Origin: Plecoglossus altivelis
Lineage: Eukaryota > Chordata > Actinopteri > Osmeriformes > Plecoglossidae
Assembly (NCBI GenBank): GCA_036571765.1
Contig: BROE01000015.1
Span: 2,298,441 to 2,362,440, forward strand
Direction of reading: 5' to 3'
DNA length: 64,000 nt
A model generated the notes under the pieces. It was not told the origin of the DNA. It saw only the letters and a program-made list of their open reading frames with translations, and searched no databases. Both the position numbers and the translations under genes were made by a program. Positions 24,283-37,400 of the stretch are shown here, piece by piece (the stretch's first letter is position 1; each line of letters opens with the position of its first letter).

Positions 24283-24975
24283 AGTGTGCGTGTCTGTGTG
24301 GGACTGCGTGTGCGTTGTCTTTGGTCGTTTGCTCGGGGTCCGTCGTATCGCCAAACCCGGGGCGATTACACTGCTGGAGCACACAGAGGGCTGGATCATG
24401 ACAAAATGCCCTCGGATCAGCCTCTTGTCTCTGTTCCAGGCGGGGCTGACAGGAGGAAACAGGTGAGGTCTGATCCCCAGTGGAGCAGATGCTCTTGGGC
24501 TGATACCTAGGCCCCGTTCACAGGTTTGATCTCTCTCTCTCCCTGTGTAATGTGCAGAGCCGCAGGCCTCTGGAGCAGTAATCCAGGGGCTCTTATGAGT
24601 GTCAGCGACACACACAAGCACACACACACACACACACACACACGGTCGCACACACTTACGGACACTCACTCACGGCAGCGTCAGTGACACCTCCCCTGCT
24701 AAATATACCCTGATAGACGGCGACAGGTGACCAGGCCCTGGCCGCGGACACACACTCAACCAGCACGGACTTAGGAGAGGTCACAGGGTGTGTGTGTGTG
24801 TGTGTGTGCGTGTGCGCATGTGTGCGTGCGTGCGTTGGACAGGTCTGGTGGGGGCTGAGAATGCGTCTGCTCTCAGTGTGCAACGAGCCTTGAGCCTAAC
24901 AGCCCAGTTGTGGGTTCTCTCCCTTTAAGCCAGCTGGTCTGGCTTGATACATTTTTCTCCTTCTTTTTCATCCTC

Positions 24976-25012
24976 GTCTTTTTTTTTCTTCTTCTTCTTC
25001 TTCTTCTTTTTT
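24976..25012. repeat. T-rich/TTC microsatellite
   Basis: A T run, then (CTT)n, then a T run. Confidence 0.9.
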
Positions 25013-26301
25013 TACATTAAAGGAGCGACTGAGCCGAACCACAGCTGGAGCTGTCGGAGACACTTCCAGGTGAAGAGAGATACCACGTCGGTAAGTGTCT
25101 GAGGAGGAAGGGGGCAGGAGTGGGAGGTCGGCGTGGCGTTCGGCTGAGACCGTAATGGCTCCGTTGAGGTTTGGAAGGACTTTAAAGTGCCTTGGGCAGA
25201 CACGGACCTCGGAAAACACGTCAGCCTAGTTAGCGAGCGACCGAGCGAGCACGCGGGCGGGCGGGCGGGCGGGTGAATGAGCGAGGGAGTGAATGAGCGA
25301 GCCAGTGAATCAGAGTGAGTAAGTGGGTGTGAGCTTGAGGAAGAGAGCCAGCGACAATGTGACAAACATGTACTTTGGGTTTCACCCTTTGACGTGCAGA
25401 ATCGAAGAGCGGATTGAGCTCGGGAAAAAGGTTGCAAAGTGCGACCGTCCCTCGGGAAAACTCTTTATGTAGAGTGTGTCGCCTCCACCTGTGATTGGCT
25501 GGATCCTGTGTCCTTGTTCCTGGGCTCTCTCTCGACCAACCTGTCACATGCTGCGGACGGGGGAGAGAGAGAGAGAAGGAGAGAGCGAGCTGCACAGCTG
25601 CATGAGTCAATCAGGAGGGAGAGAGCTCCATAATCTGGTGTGGTCCAGGGGTAGTCATGTGTGGGCTCAGCCCAGGATAGAGCCCTGACACTGGGCCACA
25701 CTGAGGTCCAGGGCTACGGGTTAGATCACACGCCATATCTGGTGCGAATCGACGCCACGTCATTCAGGTGCCGTTTGACAGAACGTCTGGACTCAGCGTC
25801 CACATCCAGTAGAAAACGAGAAGGGAAAACACACCTCTGCATTTGACCTCTTGTTAACAGTCACCTTTGAAACTGATCCCACTGTCCGGCTGCGACCTTT
25901 GATGCTTTGACCTCTGCCTCTGTGAGCGTGGAGGTCAGAAAAAAACCCTCCTAAAGCCCTCACACTGTGAATTGTAAAAAAAAAAAAACGATCGCATAGA
26001 TGTTATTGGTGGTCTTGAATTTGCCATATGAGCAGGAATGATTCACTATGTCTTTGAACGAGTGTACGAGTGACGTTCTGAGAGCGTTAAGGACCTCTCT
26101 CGGGCGAGGGAACACAATAGCAATGACACCTTTATCTGGGAGAAAATAAAACCCCGCTCGGCCAGCAAAACAAGAGCCCGACCCAGAACAAACAGATGCA
26201 TGTTTCCTACAGGTCCAGTGTAGTAGATCACAGGTATCCCTCCGTGGGCATTCTGGTCTGAGACACCAACGATGAAGGTAATCTCTGGTGGAACCCTTCA
26301 C

Positions 26302-26332
26302 AAACACACACACACACACACACGCACACAGA

Positions 26333-26373
<41 letters not shown>
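26302..26373. repeat. CA microsatellite
   Basis: Nearly pure (CA)n with two small interruptions. Confidence 0.95.
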
Positions 26374-26377
<4 letters not shown>

Positions 26378-26794
26378 CTCCTGCATTTACATCCATAGTC
26401 CATCCTTACAACTTCGTGGGGGGGAGGGGGGGGGGCGAGCAAAAAAACCATGACAGTTCATGTCATGTGAAGTCATGAAGATTGACGTTGGTATAGAACC
26501 AGAATGTGCACGTAAACCAGAGGATTACAACTGAAAGATGTGTCAAGAATTGCATAACTCTCGTTCAACAACCAGTGTGTCACTTCCAGTAAACAGGTGC
26601 CGTTTCCACAGTTTCCACTACTAGGCGCCAGTGAGCCACGAGTCACCGTCGCATGCACTTTGTGCATTGTCACTCTCCAATAAGTTGTGTAGGGTTTTTT
26701 TTCTCGAAATGTGCCATGTGTCTTACGCGTGTAAGTGAGTGACTGCTTCTGAATTCGTTTCTTTACGTGATATCGTCCAACTTGCCTAAACTCA

Positions 26795-26848
26795 GGACCT
26801 GTCCCTCAGGTGCTAACCTACGGACCTGTCCCTCAGGTGCTAACCTAC
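26795..26848. repeat. 27-bp tandem duplication
   Basis: GGACCTGTCCCTCAGGTGCT plus seven further bases occurs twice back to back without mismatch. Confidence 0.9.
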
Positions 26849-27043
26849 CGGAGCTGGAGCCCCTGGGTAATCACTAATGGAGAGCGGACACGCAGGGCGA
26901 CAATACTGACACACTGCGCAGATTGAGGAACAATCTGAAGACTGGAGACCGAAAAAATATCAAGTTGGTTGAAGGAGACGTGCAAGTGATTGGTGAGTTA
27001 AATTCAACGCTACATCAAGTGTGCGCGAGGGACTGCGCGCGCT

Positions 27044-27045
<2 letters not shown>

Positions 27046-27114
<69 letters not shown>
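27046..27114. repeat. TG microsatellite
   Basis: Uninterrupted (TG)n of about 34 units, flanked by CpG-rich unique sequence. Confidence 0.96.
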
Positions 27115-27116
<2 letters not shown>

Positions 27117-29080
27117 AAGGCTGTACGCTTCATCGGGCGCGTGTGATCGTGGGTGAATCTGCGCGCAAGTTGTTGAAGTGTCAACGCTCAACGACAACCA
27201 ACGGGAAACAAACATTCGTGGATAATCCCCCTTTTCCTTCCCCTCCTCCTTTCCCCAGATAATCACTCTCTCACTCAACTCTAGTCAGGACCAACCAGAG
27301 TACGCACTGCTCAACTTTTATCAGACTCGGTTCTTTACTCAAGAAGCATTGTACGCGGGAGAGGAGACGTGGTCTTTGACCACTTAACTGCATTGGAAGT
27401 AGATTCTAGCACCCGTAATTCATGTCTCAGCGCTTAAATTAAGACCGATTTGTACATTTTGTAACGGCTTCTTCGCGCCTACTTTCCCTTCATCCGAAAA
27501 GAAGCAGACAAGGATCGCGAAAACGACTGTGGCCACGTTCTGACACAGATGCAGAGTAAAGTAAGTGCGTATTATCAGTGGGTATGCGGTGTGACTTAGT
27601 TTGCGACCATGTTCTATGCTGTCGGGCCATGCGTATAGGTCATGTGGAGAATGGCATTCGTTTTAGGGGATCTAAAAAGACCATGACAGGGTGTTTGTTT
27701 GCTTAGTTAATGCAGCGTATTCACGGTGCTCGTGTAATGTAATGGGACCTGTCACAAATGAAACAGCGGTACTTAAAATATCAGTGACGTCTTAGGTATT
27801 ATTCCCCAACTCTCATACGTGTCCTTTATGGAGGTAGCAGGGCAATTTCTTTTTCTTTATCCCACCACTGACACTTCTTAGCCTTCCGACATGCTTGAAA
27901 CAGAGATTTATTTTTTTACATGCGTAAGAGTGGGAAAGATCGCTGCCGATCGATAGCAATTCCTTTTGAAAACCTCGGATCAACCAGTTGAATGACAGAA
28001 AATGGAGTGACTCGTTGGACGAGTCTTGTAACCCTCCGGTACCCAGCATGAGTTCTATCTCAGGCCAGATGACTACAGTGTAGAACCCAGCCCAGTGTCA
28101 ATCACACAGCTCGATCCAGACAGGCCAAGATGCCATCGCAGAGCGTCTTCACTTCTCTCCTCTCTTCCACTGGGAAGGCAAACCCACTTATGTTTTTCTC
28201 TTCTGGGTTTGACTCGATAATAGTAATAACTGGACGAACTCATCTGGCTTCACTCGATGAATCTTTCTCGACAAGACAGTGGCGTCAAACTCTCCCTCAC
28301 CTGGATTTAGTATCGGTGGAAATCCTGACCGGCACTGACCGTCGTCCTACAGACCCCAGTGTTTTGGAGTTCTGGGTAACATTCTCCTTGTCACCAGTGC
28401 AGAGCTGGCTGGTGGTGTGGTGTGGTATCCCCTCTCAGAGAGAGCAACACAGAGGAGCTCTTTGTGTTGCTACTGCATGTAGCTGATGGCTGTTACAGCC
28501 CCCTCATGTTATGTGTCTTACTCTGGTATTTATAGCCGATCATGTGGTTACAGTTGGGTGAGGTGAGAAAAGAGTGCAAAAATAACTTCAAATGGTCCAT
28601 TTTCTAGCGTAGTAGCCAAACACAGTGTCCTGTGGTCCTGTAGAATCCACTTTTAGATCCGGGGTCTTCCTGATATTTAGGAACACATGGTAGTAGAGGC
28701 TTTTAAATTGATATGGTCAATGTGGAGTTGTCCTATCACATGTCTGATCTTGTAGCACCCCTTGCTCTTTAGGGCCACATCCGGCCCTCCAGTCATCAGC
28801 CTAAGGCGTCTCGGTGGCCCTGTATGGTCCAAGCCTGGATCAATCCCCCCCCTCCCTAACCCTCCACCCAGACCTCCACACACCCTCGCCAACTAGATTC
28901 CGACAGCCCCCCCCCCCGCATCCCCCCCCCCCTCACCCCATAGCACCCAGACGCCGTGCGCCCCTCTCTTTGGCAGCGGGACACAGACATTTCGGGTGTC
29001 CTGCCAAGGACTACAAGGGCACTACCCCCCCTACCCCCCCCTTCACCCACGCTCCCTCTATACGGCTGCCCAAGAATACA

Positions 29081-29149
29081 CCCGTCAGTCTGCCCGTCAG
29101 TCTGCCCGTCAGTCTGCCCGTCAGTCTGCCCGTCAGTCCGTCAGTCCGC
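29081..29149. repeat. 12-bp tandem repeat (CCCGTCAGTCTG)
   Basis: Four perfect 12-mers and a degenerate tail. Because the unit is a multiple of three, it encodes a periodic SLPV peptide in one frame, but that frame runs on into pyrimidine-rich simple sequence. Confidence 0.92.
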
Positions 29150-29194
29150 CAACCATTCTTTCAGCGTGTCTTTGTCTTGCTCTCGTTGCTATTC

Positions 29195-29460
29195 ACCTTC
29201 CCCTCCTCTACTCCTTCCCCTCCTCCTTCCCTTCCCCTCCCCTACTCCTTCCCCTCCCCTCCTCCTTCCCTTCCCCTCTACTCCTTCCCCTCCTCTACTC
29301 CTTCCCCTCCCCTCCCCTCCCCCACTCCTTCCCCTCCGCTACTCCTTCCCTTCCCCTCCTCCTTCCCCTCCTCCTTCCCCTCCTCTCCACCTTCGCTTCC
29401 CCTCCCCTCCTCCTTCGCTTCCCCTCCCCTCCTCCTTCCCTTCCACTCCCCTCCCCTCCT
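29195..29460. repeat. CCTT/CTCC pyrimidine tract
   Basis: Long TTCCCCTCCTCC-type tract. It underlies the 250-codon proline/serine-rich plus-strand frame at 28814-29566, which I do not consider a gene. Confidence 0.93.
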
Positions 29461-31391
29461 GAGGAAGACACACACCCTCATCTCTTGCTACTTTATGATT
29501 CTATTATGGATTCTGCTCAGCCGCTTTTTATGGGCCGCAGAGCTGGCCGAGAAGGGGTGGAGATGATTGGCCGTGCTCGGTTATAAATATGGAGCAGTGA
29601 GGAGCGGTGAGGAGAGGGGCCGTCCGGTTATTTATGGGTGTAGCCACACTGAGATCCCTGCGTTTGGTCCGGAGCCTGCCTGTGGGTAAGCACAAGACAA
29701 GACTAGGAAACAGAGCCTGTCAGGGAGCAGATGTATTGGAACAGAAATGACTGTGCGTGGGGAAGGGAGGAGGGGAGAGGGGTGACTGTGCGGAGGATCA
29801 CAGAGTCAGCATGACATCCACAGGCCCTGGAGATAACTAGGACGGCTCCCCTTCCCCGCGTCTCTCCTCTCCATCTCTGTCTCTCTTCTCTCCCTCTCTC
29901 TCTCTTCTCGGGCTCCGTTTCCAAGACTCCCTCTCCTTTTTCAACTCTTCTCCCTCCCACTCTGTCGCTCCCCCCCAACCCCCACACTGTCCCCCCTTCC
30001 CATCCTAGTAATCCCTCTCCCTCTATCTCCTTGTCCTAATATCGCAGCCTCTCTCTGCTCATCTGTCAGGCAGACAGTGGAGGGAGGGCAGAGGGCGCAC
30101 TAATGAATCCTCCCTGACTGATCTCCAATCAGCCCGGGCTGCTCCTCTCTCCCCTGGAACACTAACATCCTTAGGCTCTGTAAGGGGGCCAGACCTGGGC
30201 TTCATCTGCGGGGCACGACGGAGACTGACCCCGCAACGCCGTTGAGAGATGCATTCAGCTGGAGAAGCTGCATCGCACAGCCTCCATGCTCAGATTAGAT
30301 CCCCTCGTCGCTTTCCTGTCACCTGACAGAATGCACCCAATGGAACCCACAGAGGCAAGTTCAAGTGCACGCAACCCTGCCCAGCTAAATCTTGGGTCCT
30401 GCTAGCGACTCCTGACTGCCTCTGTTTAGGGAGTCTAAGCAGGATTCGTCTGAGGACGAGGATCAAACCGTGGGGATCCGAACAAAGCTATCAGAGTCTC
30501 TGTTTGACTTCCATTAGGATGTTATTCCCTCTGCGGCGCGCTTGTGCGTGCTTCCAGACACGGAGGCCCCCCCGGTTTAAGGCTTCATCCTGTTTAGATG
30601 AGGCTGGGTGTGTGGGGAGCGTCATGTCTCGACAGAGACGCACCATAATCCAGGAACACGGTTGATGGGGGTTGTGGTCCGCAGCGGCTACGCTAATCTG
30701 ACTAGGAGTTCGGAGGCTTTGGTCCCTCCGGAATGTGTGTTGATGCTAACGAGTGGTGTACGAAGGAGAGAGAGGCAGGGGATCGCGTTCGCGCTCTCCT
30801 GCCGCGTGCCTAGAGTTATTTGTCTCAATTCCGACACTCCCCCGCCCCCCCATCTCCTCTAACACCCCCCTCCTCCTCCTCCTCCTCCTCCTCAGTGCCC
30901 CTCCTCCTCCCCCCAGGCCCAGTTCAGAATGCCAGGCAGGTGAGTAAACTGAACATAGGTCAACCCTGTAATTGTCTGACAAGGTCTTTCAGGACCACTG
31001 GGCTCCTGGGCTCCGGTTACAAAGGCACGGCACAGAGCCAGAGGGAGGAATCCTTATTATCACCGAACATTCCAGAGTGCAGTATTCCCAGTGGAACTCC
31101 TGGAGAAATGGTATCCACAGACAAGGAATCGTGGGATTACCCTGGTAATGGATCACTTTAAAGTGAGACAGAGGAGGGCGGGGGAGGGGGGGGAGGATTG
31201 GACGAGAAGAGTAGATATTCCCCGGCAACCAGAGCCCGTTCGATTCAAACGGGATGGATGCCAAAGTTTTACCAGTTAGCCGAGTACTTCCAGATACCAA
31301 ACCAAAGAGACAGCAAAGAGACGACTTTTGCAGATGACAGTGAAAGACAGATTTCTTTTCGGACGCACGCTAGGAAAATCACTCCCCCACA

Positions 31392-31434
31392 TAATCTGTA
31401 ATCTGTCGCAGCGCAGATTAGAGGTTGGAGATTA
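31392..31434. promoter_or_regulatory. Cluster of four TAATCT/AGATTA homeodomain-type sites
   Basis: TAATCT at 31392 and 31399 and AGATTA at 31415 and 31429 lie within 43 bases. The central pair forms an inverted repeat TAATCTG...CAGATTA. These resemble K50 homeodomain (OTX/PITX/GSC) core sites. The cluster is just beyond the epb41l4a exon 6 donor. Function is inferred from motifs only. Confidence 0.3.
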
Positions 31435-31473
31435 GACTCCCTGTCAAAGCAATGCGGGACTTCCTTACGTTAC

Positions 31474-34400
31474 AGTTTTGTGGATCTGCGCCACAGCATC
31501 CTCCAGGTCCTCCTTCTGGTCCGGAACGAAGCGGTACTCCGACACGTATCCCGCCACATGCTTACACGGGTCATAGTCTCCGAGCTCGGCTGAACAGAGG
31601 GAGAACAACAGAACGTGTTGGGATTGCAGCCTTTTAGGATACCACAACAACGCAAGTGCTCCCGGAGCACAGTACTCTGTCTCTCTTTCGCTGTCGCCAT
31701 GTCACTCACACTGAATGGCTAGGGCTGCCAGTTTGGCACCGGTGTCAGTGGGACAGGGGATTCTGCCCTGCAGAACATCCTGCTTCACTTGCAGGAAGAA
31801 CTGGTACCTGCAGTTCAGGACACACACACACACACACGTCTTTTAGAATGACAGGTCTTATCTTTGCAGATAAGGTGCTGGCGCAAGTCACAAGGCGGAG
31901 GGGACGAGGTTAAGGTCAACACTGCCTCTTAGACACGGTTCTCCCCTCGCAACAGGAACGTTGGGGTGCCAGAAATAACTCACCTGGTTATTTCTTCTTT
32001 GAGTTTGCAAGGATCCTCAGCGTAAAACTTGACGCCAAAGTAGAGTGTGTATGGGGGTCCTGCTGGAAGGGCACAAGAGGATAAGTACTCACACACACTC
32101 ACACACACACACTCACACACACACACTAACACAGACACACACACACACTAACACAGACACACATACTAACACAGACACACACACACACACAAACATGCAC
32201 ACTAACACAGACACACACACACTCACACACACACATACACACTAACACAGACACACATACTAACACAGACACACACACACACACACACTCAAACACACTG
32301 AACAGAACCCATATGAGCTAATACAAGTAGGTCAACCGGGCTGATAAAGTTGGCCCACGACACTGGAAAAGCAGTCGCCAACCTGACGACGTTCTGGAAG
32401 TTTCAGTAGAATAAAGGGCCAAAGTGGCCTGGCCTGTTATTAAGGTAATCATGGTTGCAGCGAGCGGCCCTGTGCGTGATTCAGAGAGTCTGTTGCCTCC
32501 GGTGTCTTCTGCGTCGAGCATCCAGCACTTCTAGGTCAGCAGGCAAGGCCAGCATCTGAACTCAGCCAAGAGGAAAAGGGTTCATCCTTACTTGTGATGA
32601 GGTCCTTGTGTTCCGAGAGGGTTTTCGAAGGGTCAAGCCAATACTGTAACGCAGACAGAACATTCACATCGTTGGGATTTGAAGAGTATATTCTACCAAG
32701 AGCACATCAAAGACGATATGGAACTAGTTGTACTGGGCTCTTTTGAGCATGATAGTGCACTAATTAGGTGGAAGAAAGCAGCACACTTTGCTTAGTCAAA
32801 TCATGGCTGAACAGTCTGTGCAATGCGTTTGGACCGAGGGAGCTGTTCAGTCATGCAAGCACAGGCAACAATACAAAGGCACATTAAACCGACTTTTTAA
32901 AAAACGGTCTTGTTAAAACGGGGTGTGAGTCATTAAAATCAGCATCAATAAAACATCAGGTTTGAGCAGGTCGCAGCGAGCTGCCTACCAGACAGAAACT
33001 CCACAAACCGCTTGTTTATCTTACTGGCAGCAAGGCTGTGATGAATCCTCTGGGCTCTCTGGACTGTCAGGTTTCCCATGAATCAACATTTGAAAACAAG
33101 ACATTCCGCGCAGTGTTCTTACACGTGAATCATTATGCGCGGAATGGAGTAAAGAGGGCATCCGTTTTCTGAATAAAACATGAGTTACGAAGAGCTGGTC
33201 TCAAAAGGAGCTACGCAAACAGCGTCGCCACCGCAAGGATACTGTAGTAGATGGAGAGTGAAGGACCTACACGCTGCTACGCAACGAAACCGATCCCAAT
33301 CTTTTCTGAGGTTCGTTAGGTCATCTGTGGCACGAAAAAAAGAACATTTCTGGCCATTTGAACCACTTCTCATCAAGTGGAACCAACTGCTCTTCAACAC
33401 TCTCTCCATTCAGATATCTTTAACCGCCTTTCCCCATCGCTTATCTTTCACCCATCTACCTATATTTAGCCGTCTATTTATATTTCGCCGTCTTTATCTT
33501 TGAGTTGTTGTCAGAGCTGTACACGTGCTCACTGCTCTCCTGGGAACTGTCGTCACAGGCAACAAACCCCCATATTGACTGAAGAACATTTTCTTTCACC
33601 TTCATCTGTTTTCTTTCGGCAACTTAACACGAGCACAGAGTCGACGTCCCGGAAAACATCCAACACGCGGGCGCGAAACAATACATTTTTAATGGCGCAT
33701 CCATTTCCCTTTTGCGAAGACAAACGAAGGAATCTGCTCTCGTTTGACTGCGGGGTGTCATCTGGCTGAAACCAGACACCGCATCCTTTCCAGCGCTCAC
33801 TGAATAGCGCTGCACCCCTTGAAAAGCCTTCAAGTCCTGTTTTAAATGCATCTCATACAAGTCGAGGGCATTTCTTGCAGATGTTGCCAAAATCCTTGGC
33901 TGTTCCGCAGAGGAGGAAGTCTGTGAGCGGAATATTGTGATTCGGGGCCATTTTGGAGAGCATGCAGATGAATAGATATTGGAGTAATGAACTGGGAAAC
34001 ACTGTGCCAACCTTTTCCACGCTTAAGGAGGCCTTGTAAAACTGTCGTCCTCTCCCACCGAAACCCTTCCGAGCACCAAAACCGCACCTGCCACACCCCA
34101 GACACCGCTGCTTGGATCCCAAACCACACCACGCGAGGACAAGATAAAAGCACGGCGGCGGATGCCAGCGTGCAGGGAACGTGATTAGGGCCGTGTGCGG
34201 CTGAATTACAATAAGTTAATTGAATTGGTAAATCTTATCTAATTTGCAATAATCACATTACCGCAGCTGGTGCGTTCTCGCGCATGCTAATGTATGCAAA
34301 CGAGAGGTAAGACAACGCAGGATGACACGGTGCCATGCGCCACGGACAAAGACGGAGGAGGTTTTCTCTTGGAAACCCGGTCGGCTTCCGCAGTCGATCT

Positions 34401-37400
34401 GAAACCCTGTCAAGACTTGGCAAGCCCCCATGGAAGGTGAATAGTAAGTTCAACAGAGCCGTGAATCACGCACTTCAACGCCGTAATAACTCCCACGAAT
34501 AACCAATCACGCCACCTGCGTGTGTTTTCTGGGCGGTAGAAACGAGCGCTCCCACATTTGTAATTGCGACGGAGACCTTCGGAACAAAACAAACCCGCAA
34601 AGTTTCTTGGAAATGCTAATGTATTGTTTATCGGTGTTTGTGCAGACGTATGACACGATGAAGGTGCGAACGTATCAAGTCCAACCCGCTGAGAAGCTGG
34701 GAGGAATTGCACCACCTCAGTGAATTCCAAACCAAAACTCCCTGTTTGTCTGTTCTGGTGCCAGATTCATGAAACGCCTCAAGGCCTCTTAATACACAGG
34801 ATTAGAACATGTGCGAGAGTTATGTCTTTGCCCTACAGCAGTGAGCAGTGCCCCCAGAGAATAGATGAATGAATAAAAAGATAGACGATAAATAAATAAG
34901 AAGCCGCAGTTGCTGGGCGGGGCTGGCTGGGCGTGGAACCGCTCTCAAACGGAAGCGCTCCCCCGCCACCCCTCCTCCGCCACCCCCCACCCCCCCCCCG
35001 GGCTAATGTGATTGACACGCGCACCACACAGCGGGCCACAAGCAAGTGCAAGGCCGCTGCGAGGCCGCAGGGGGTTGAGCAAGGGAAAGCGCACACGTCG
35101 GACAAAAACACCCCGTATAAATGAAACGGGAATTATGGAATTCCTGGGAATTGTTGGGGTTTCTGTTTTGGCGAAAGGACTGTTTTGGCGAACGGAGCTT
35201 TTTCCGCAGCAAAGCCTCGACGGCACACTGTGCGTAAGTACAGCTGCTCGGCATCGCACTGTTTATGATTCCTGAGACGGAGGAGGGGGTGGAGAGGGGG
35301 GGTAATGTTCACGTATGGAGACTGATTCAATGATGCCCTTGAGCCTGATATCCACCTAGCAGATGGAGGGTAAGCTGCCAACACTGTATATGTTTATAAG
35401 GATCCATTTCCTGTTGTATAAATATTGATGCCAAACCACCCAGGGCCTATTTTCATCGAAACACAGGAGGACATTTCTCTGAAGAAGGATCAGTTTGGAT
35501 CGTGAGGCTTCCTGGTGCGACTTAGACGTCCGGTTAGCAGACGGTGACCGTGCGTCTGGAACGTGTTGTCCGTTCGAGGTTCCCCTCAACGCCACGGAGG
35601 GAAGCGCTCACAGCGTGGATGCCAGACAGACCCCTGACGCGCTCCGGAAGAGGGCGTGGAGGACGCGGCAGCTTGCGACCCTCCAATCCGATCCCGAAAC
35701 CGCGCGTTCAGCACGCCGCCGCGTTGAGGTACGCGCCGATGATGTGCCCGTCCGAAGAAACGGAGACCGACAAACACCGCTGCCACCGGCCTTTACGGTC
35801 CCAGGGCACGATATCTCTCAGCTCTGCCCGCGCGTTGCTTTCGATGGGCCTGACATCTCGCAGGCACACAGGAGGTGCGCTTCCATCTTGGGCTGGTCCG
35901 GTGATAAATCAAAAGCTCAGGAGACAACCCCAGAGGGCCTAGAACTGGATCCCCACCCTTGCGTGTGAGCCAACAAGTGAGGTGAGAGGGACTGAGTCAG
36001 ATCACTGTTCTTTTGTGGGCCCTTACACTCAGTCTCACCCTGCGCGGAGCCCTGGGGGCTGAACACTGTTCCTCCTCTGCTCTGCTGCAACGCCGCCACT
36101 TTGGGAAGGAATGACGGTGGATGACCACATGGCTGCTTCTACCAGAGAGAAGCCTTATCCTGTGGTACTGTTGCTAGAGTTGGGTTATTCTTCAACTCAG
36201 GCAGGACACACTCTCGAGGACGCGTTCTTTAGAAACGTTTGGAAAATGGGATTTGAAGTTCACTCGAAATTTCACCCAATCTTGTCTATTTCTAGAGGGT
36301 CATGCATTATGGAAAAGGTCTTCATTTGAATGTCACTCTGCTCTTTAAAGAAGGCCCCAACTCCCACTGTGCCCCTAAATTGAGGGTGAAAAACTACAAC
36401 TCCCCAAAGCGCTCCGCATGACGCCTCCATTTGTCTGTACTTTCTTCCTTCTCTCTGGCATATTTGGCCAGCCCGTCCCTGCTCTCCTGGACGAAAGGTC
36501 AAGGAAGAGTTGAGGAGCTCTTACCGTCTGGTGGGTGTGGTCGCAGTAGCGTAATCCGAAGTATTCCGTCTCCACCAGGTTTACATGGCCGAAGACCCAG
36601 TCCAGCACTACGGAGCCCTTGGTAGACTCCTGCAGATCAAAACATAAGGAGGAGTCAGTCCATGTCCGTGTCTATATCTGTGCACTTTATGAAAACTGAC
36701 ACGGTGCCACTCGGATCAACAGTGCAGTTGGCAAACCGTTCCCGTTTCAGTCGTGTCGAAACCATTTGAGGTTTGTTTGCCTGGCGCGGCTGCTCGCGTG
36801 CATGAGCGCTTTGCAGACGTAACAGACCAAAATGCTATCGCGTCCCAACTGCCGATGTGTAATGATGAGCTAAACAGCAAAGAATTCAGACACGCTATTG
36901 TAACTCGTCAACTCACGGGGCAAACGTGTTCGGGACAACCGCTATCGGAGGCATCTGAGTTTGAACCGCATAGGCCAACAAGACAATGAGCACCCTTTCT
37001 ATAATAACAGCATACAAACAACAGTGCGTCACTGTCAGATCCCAGCGTCTGGATTTAGACGTGACATAAACAGTCTCAATAAGAAAGATCCGCCTCCACT
37101 ACTAGCAGAGACAAATGATCACTTGGCCAAGCAATGGAAATTATTTTACACTGCAATTAACACACCTTCCGGTGTTGCTTATTGGCATTTCATAAGGTCA
37201 CATAAGCAATCTACTTAGAGAAACGTCATTATTTCTCAGATGTTACGGTTGTGAGACAGACAAACCATGGCGATAGGGGCATTACCATGACAACTACTTC
37301 ACTGCTGTGAAGGGATCCTGGTCCAATGTGTCTATTTTGAAGAGTTAAGAGTTTCCATGGCTGTACAATAGAGGTTTCTAAATCTTAAAACGTCTTGAAC

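Larger units (their letters stand above)
24283..31473. other. Gene-poor spacer, part 2
   Basis: About 7 kb without a recognisable gene. It holds many simple repeats: CA/TG at 24612-24642, 24788-24830, 26302-26373 and 27046-27114; TTC at 24976-25012; a GCGG tract near 25250; CT at 29195-29460. TATAAATA with a nearby TTATTTATGG occurs at 29582-29638 (MEF2-like). A CpG-rich stretch near 27450-27560 ends in ATGCAGAGTAAA followed by GTAAGT, which could be a 5' exon of an unknown transcript. No epb41l4a exon after exon 6 was found here. Confidence 0.4.
32644..36524 (-). other. epb41l4a intron 2
   Basis: 3.9-kb intron. It contains a candidate conserved enhancer at 34190-34325, a C-rich stretch near 34980-35000 and a CpG-rich segment at 35500-35970 with open frames on both strands that I cannot assign. 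No repeat element was recognised. Confidence 0.5.

Noticed and set aside
28814..29566. 250-codon plus-strand ORF
   Set aside because: It is proline/serine/leucine-rich because it runs through pyrimidine tracts and a 12-bp repeat; neighbouring frames are equally open.
30917..30939. 23-bp micro-exon with CCCCCAG acceptor and GTGAGT donor containing an ATG
   Set aside because: The acceptor sits at the end of a long CTCC repeat, so the match is easily fortuitous, and no partner exons were found.
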